Positions 5,855 through 6,035 of a stretch of DNA of 6,035 nt are shown piece by piece. Numbering within the stretch: the first letter of the stretch is position 1; every line of letters begins with the position of its first letter. The stretch spans positions 1 through 6,035 of the forward strand of contig JAITJU010000086.1 of NCBI GenBank assembly GCA_031278735.1. Reading direction: 5' to 3'. The position numbers and the translations under genes were made by a program. The notes beneath the pieces are model-generated. The model ran no database searches. It was given only the letters and a program-made list of their open reading frames with translations, and was not told the origin of the DNA. This DNA comes from Zoogloeaceae bacterium (GTDB lineage Bacteria > Pseudomonadota > Gammaproteobacteria > Burkholderiales > Rhodocyclaceae).

Positions 5855-5953
5855 TCCTGTTTGCACACCCGATGGGCAGGTTTTACTGATCGGAAGGCGG
5901 CAAACCGTGTTCTCAAAAGCAAGCGTTTTCTGCGATATCTCGCGGTGGCGGCA

Positions 5954-6034
5954 TCAGGAATACAGTGCCGCGAACATCTCCCGGACTGCCGTTATCTTGT
6001 CCTTCAGATCGGGCAGGTGACGGGTAAGGACGAG
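5954..6034 (-). CDS. Probable C-terminal tail of an unidentified protein (5' part outside window)
   Basis: From the right edge, one minus-strand frame reads 26 residues and then TGA at 5956-5954. It ends LPDLKDKITAVREMFAALYS, which looks like an amphipathic C-terminal helix, and most codons end in G or C like the neighbouring genes. One other minus-strand frame is also open from the edge but gives a Pro/Gly/Ser-rich sequence, so this frame is preferred. The product is too short to identify. If real, this gene lies 134 bases upstream of the DAHP synthase gene in the same direction. Confidence 0.4.
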   Translation of the reverse strand, partial: LVLTRHLPDLKDKITAVREMFAALYS

Positions 6035-6035
6035 G

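Overview
The window looks like ordinary chromosomal DNA from a GC-rich proteobacterium, most likely a betaproteobacterium. That placement is inferred from memory of the protein families: the DAHP synthase, the crotonase and the GNAT-carbonic anhydrase all read like betaproteobacterial versions, and codon third positions are strongly G/C. There is no RNA gene, insertion sequence, CRISPR array or phage gene that I can support.

Layout, left to right. (1) The minus strand of 1-717 carries the first 239 residues of a two-domain protein: a complete GNAT acetyltransferase joined by a very short linker to the start of a beta-class carbonic anhydrase, which runs off the left edge. (2) A 97-base divergent spacer separates it from a plus-strand YciA-type acyl-CoA thioesterase (815-1237). 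(3) After 95 bases comes a large plus-strand gene (1333-3657) for a predicted exported, 774-residue TPR-like repeat protein. It has ten cysteines, a CPHC motif and an acidic run, and its function is unknown. (4) A 236-base spacer holds a perfect 14-bp direct repeat and two small inverted repeats. (5) Two minus-strand genes follow: a crotonase-superfamily protein (3894-4670) and, 60 bases upstream of it, a type I DAHP synthase (4731-5819). (6) The last 216 bases hold the AT-rich region upstream of the DAHP synthase gene. At the extreme right is a probable 26-residue C-terminal tail of another minus-strand gene.

The genes do not form one clear pathway. The thioesterase and the crotonase both act on acyl-CoA thioesters. 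The GNAT domain probably uses acetyl-CoA, the carbonic anhydrase interconverts CO2 and bicarbonate, and the DAHP synthase opens the shikimate pathway. The most interesting items are the GNAT-carbonic anhydrase fusion, the cysteine-rich exported repeat protein, and a crotonase that keeps only one of the two classical catalytic glutamates. I see no convincing new multi-gene system.
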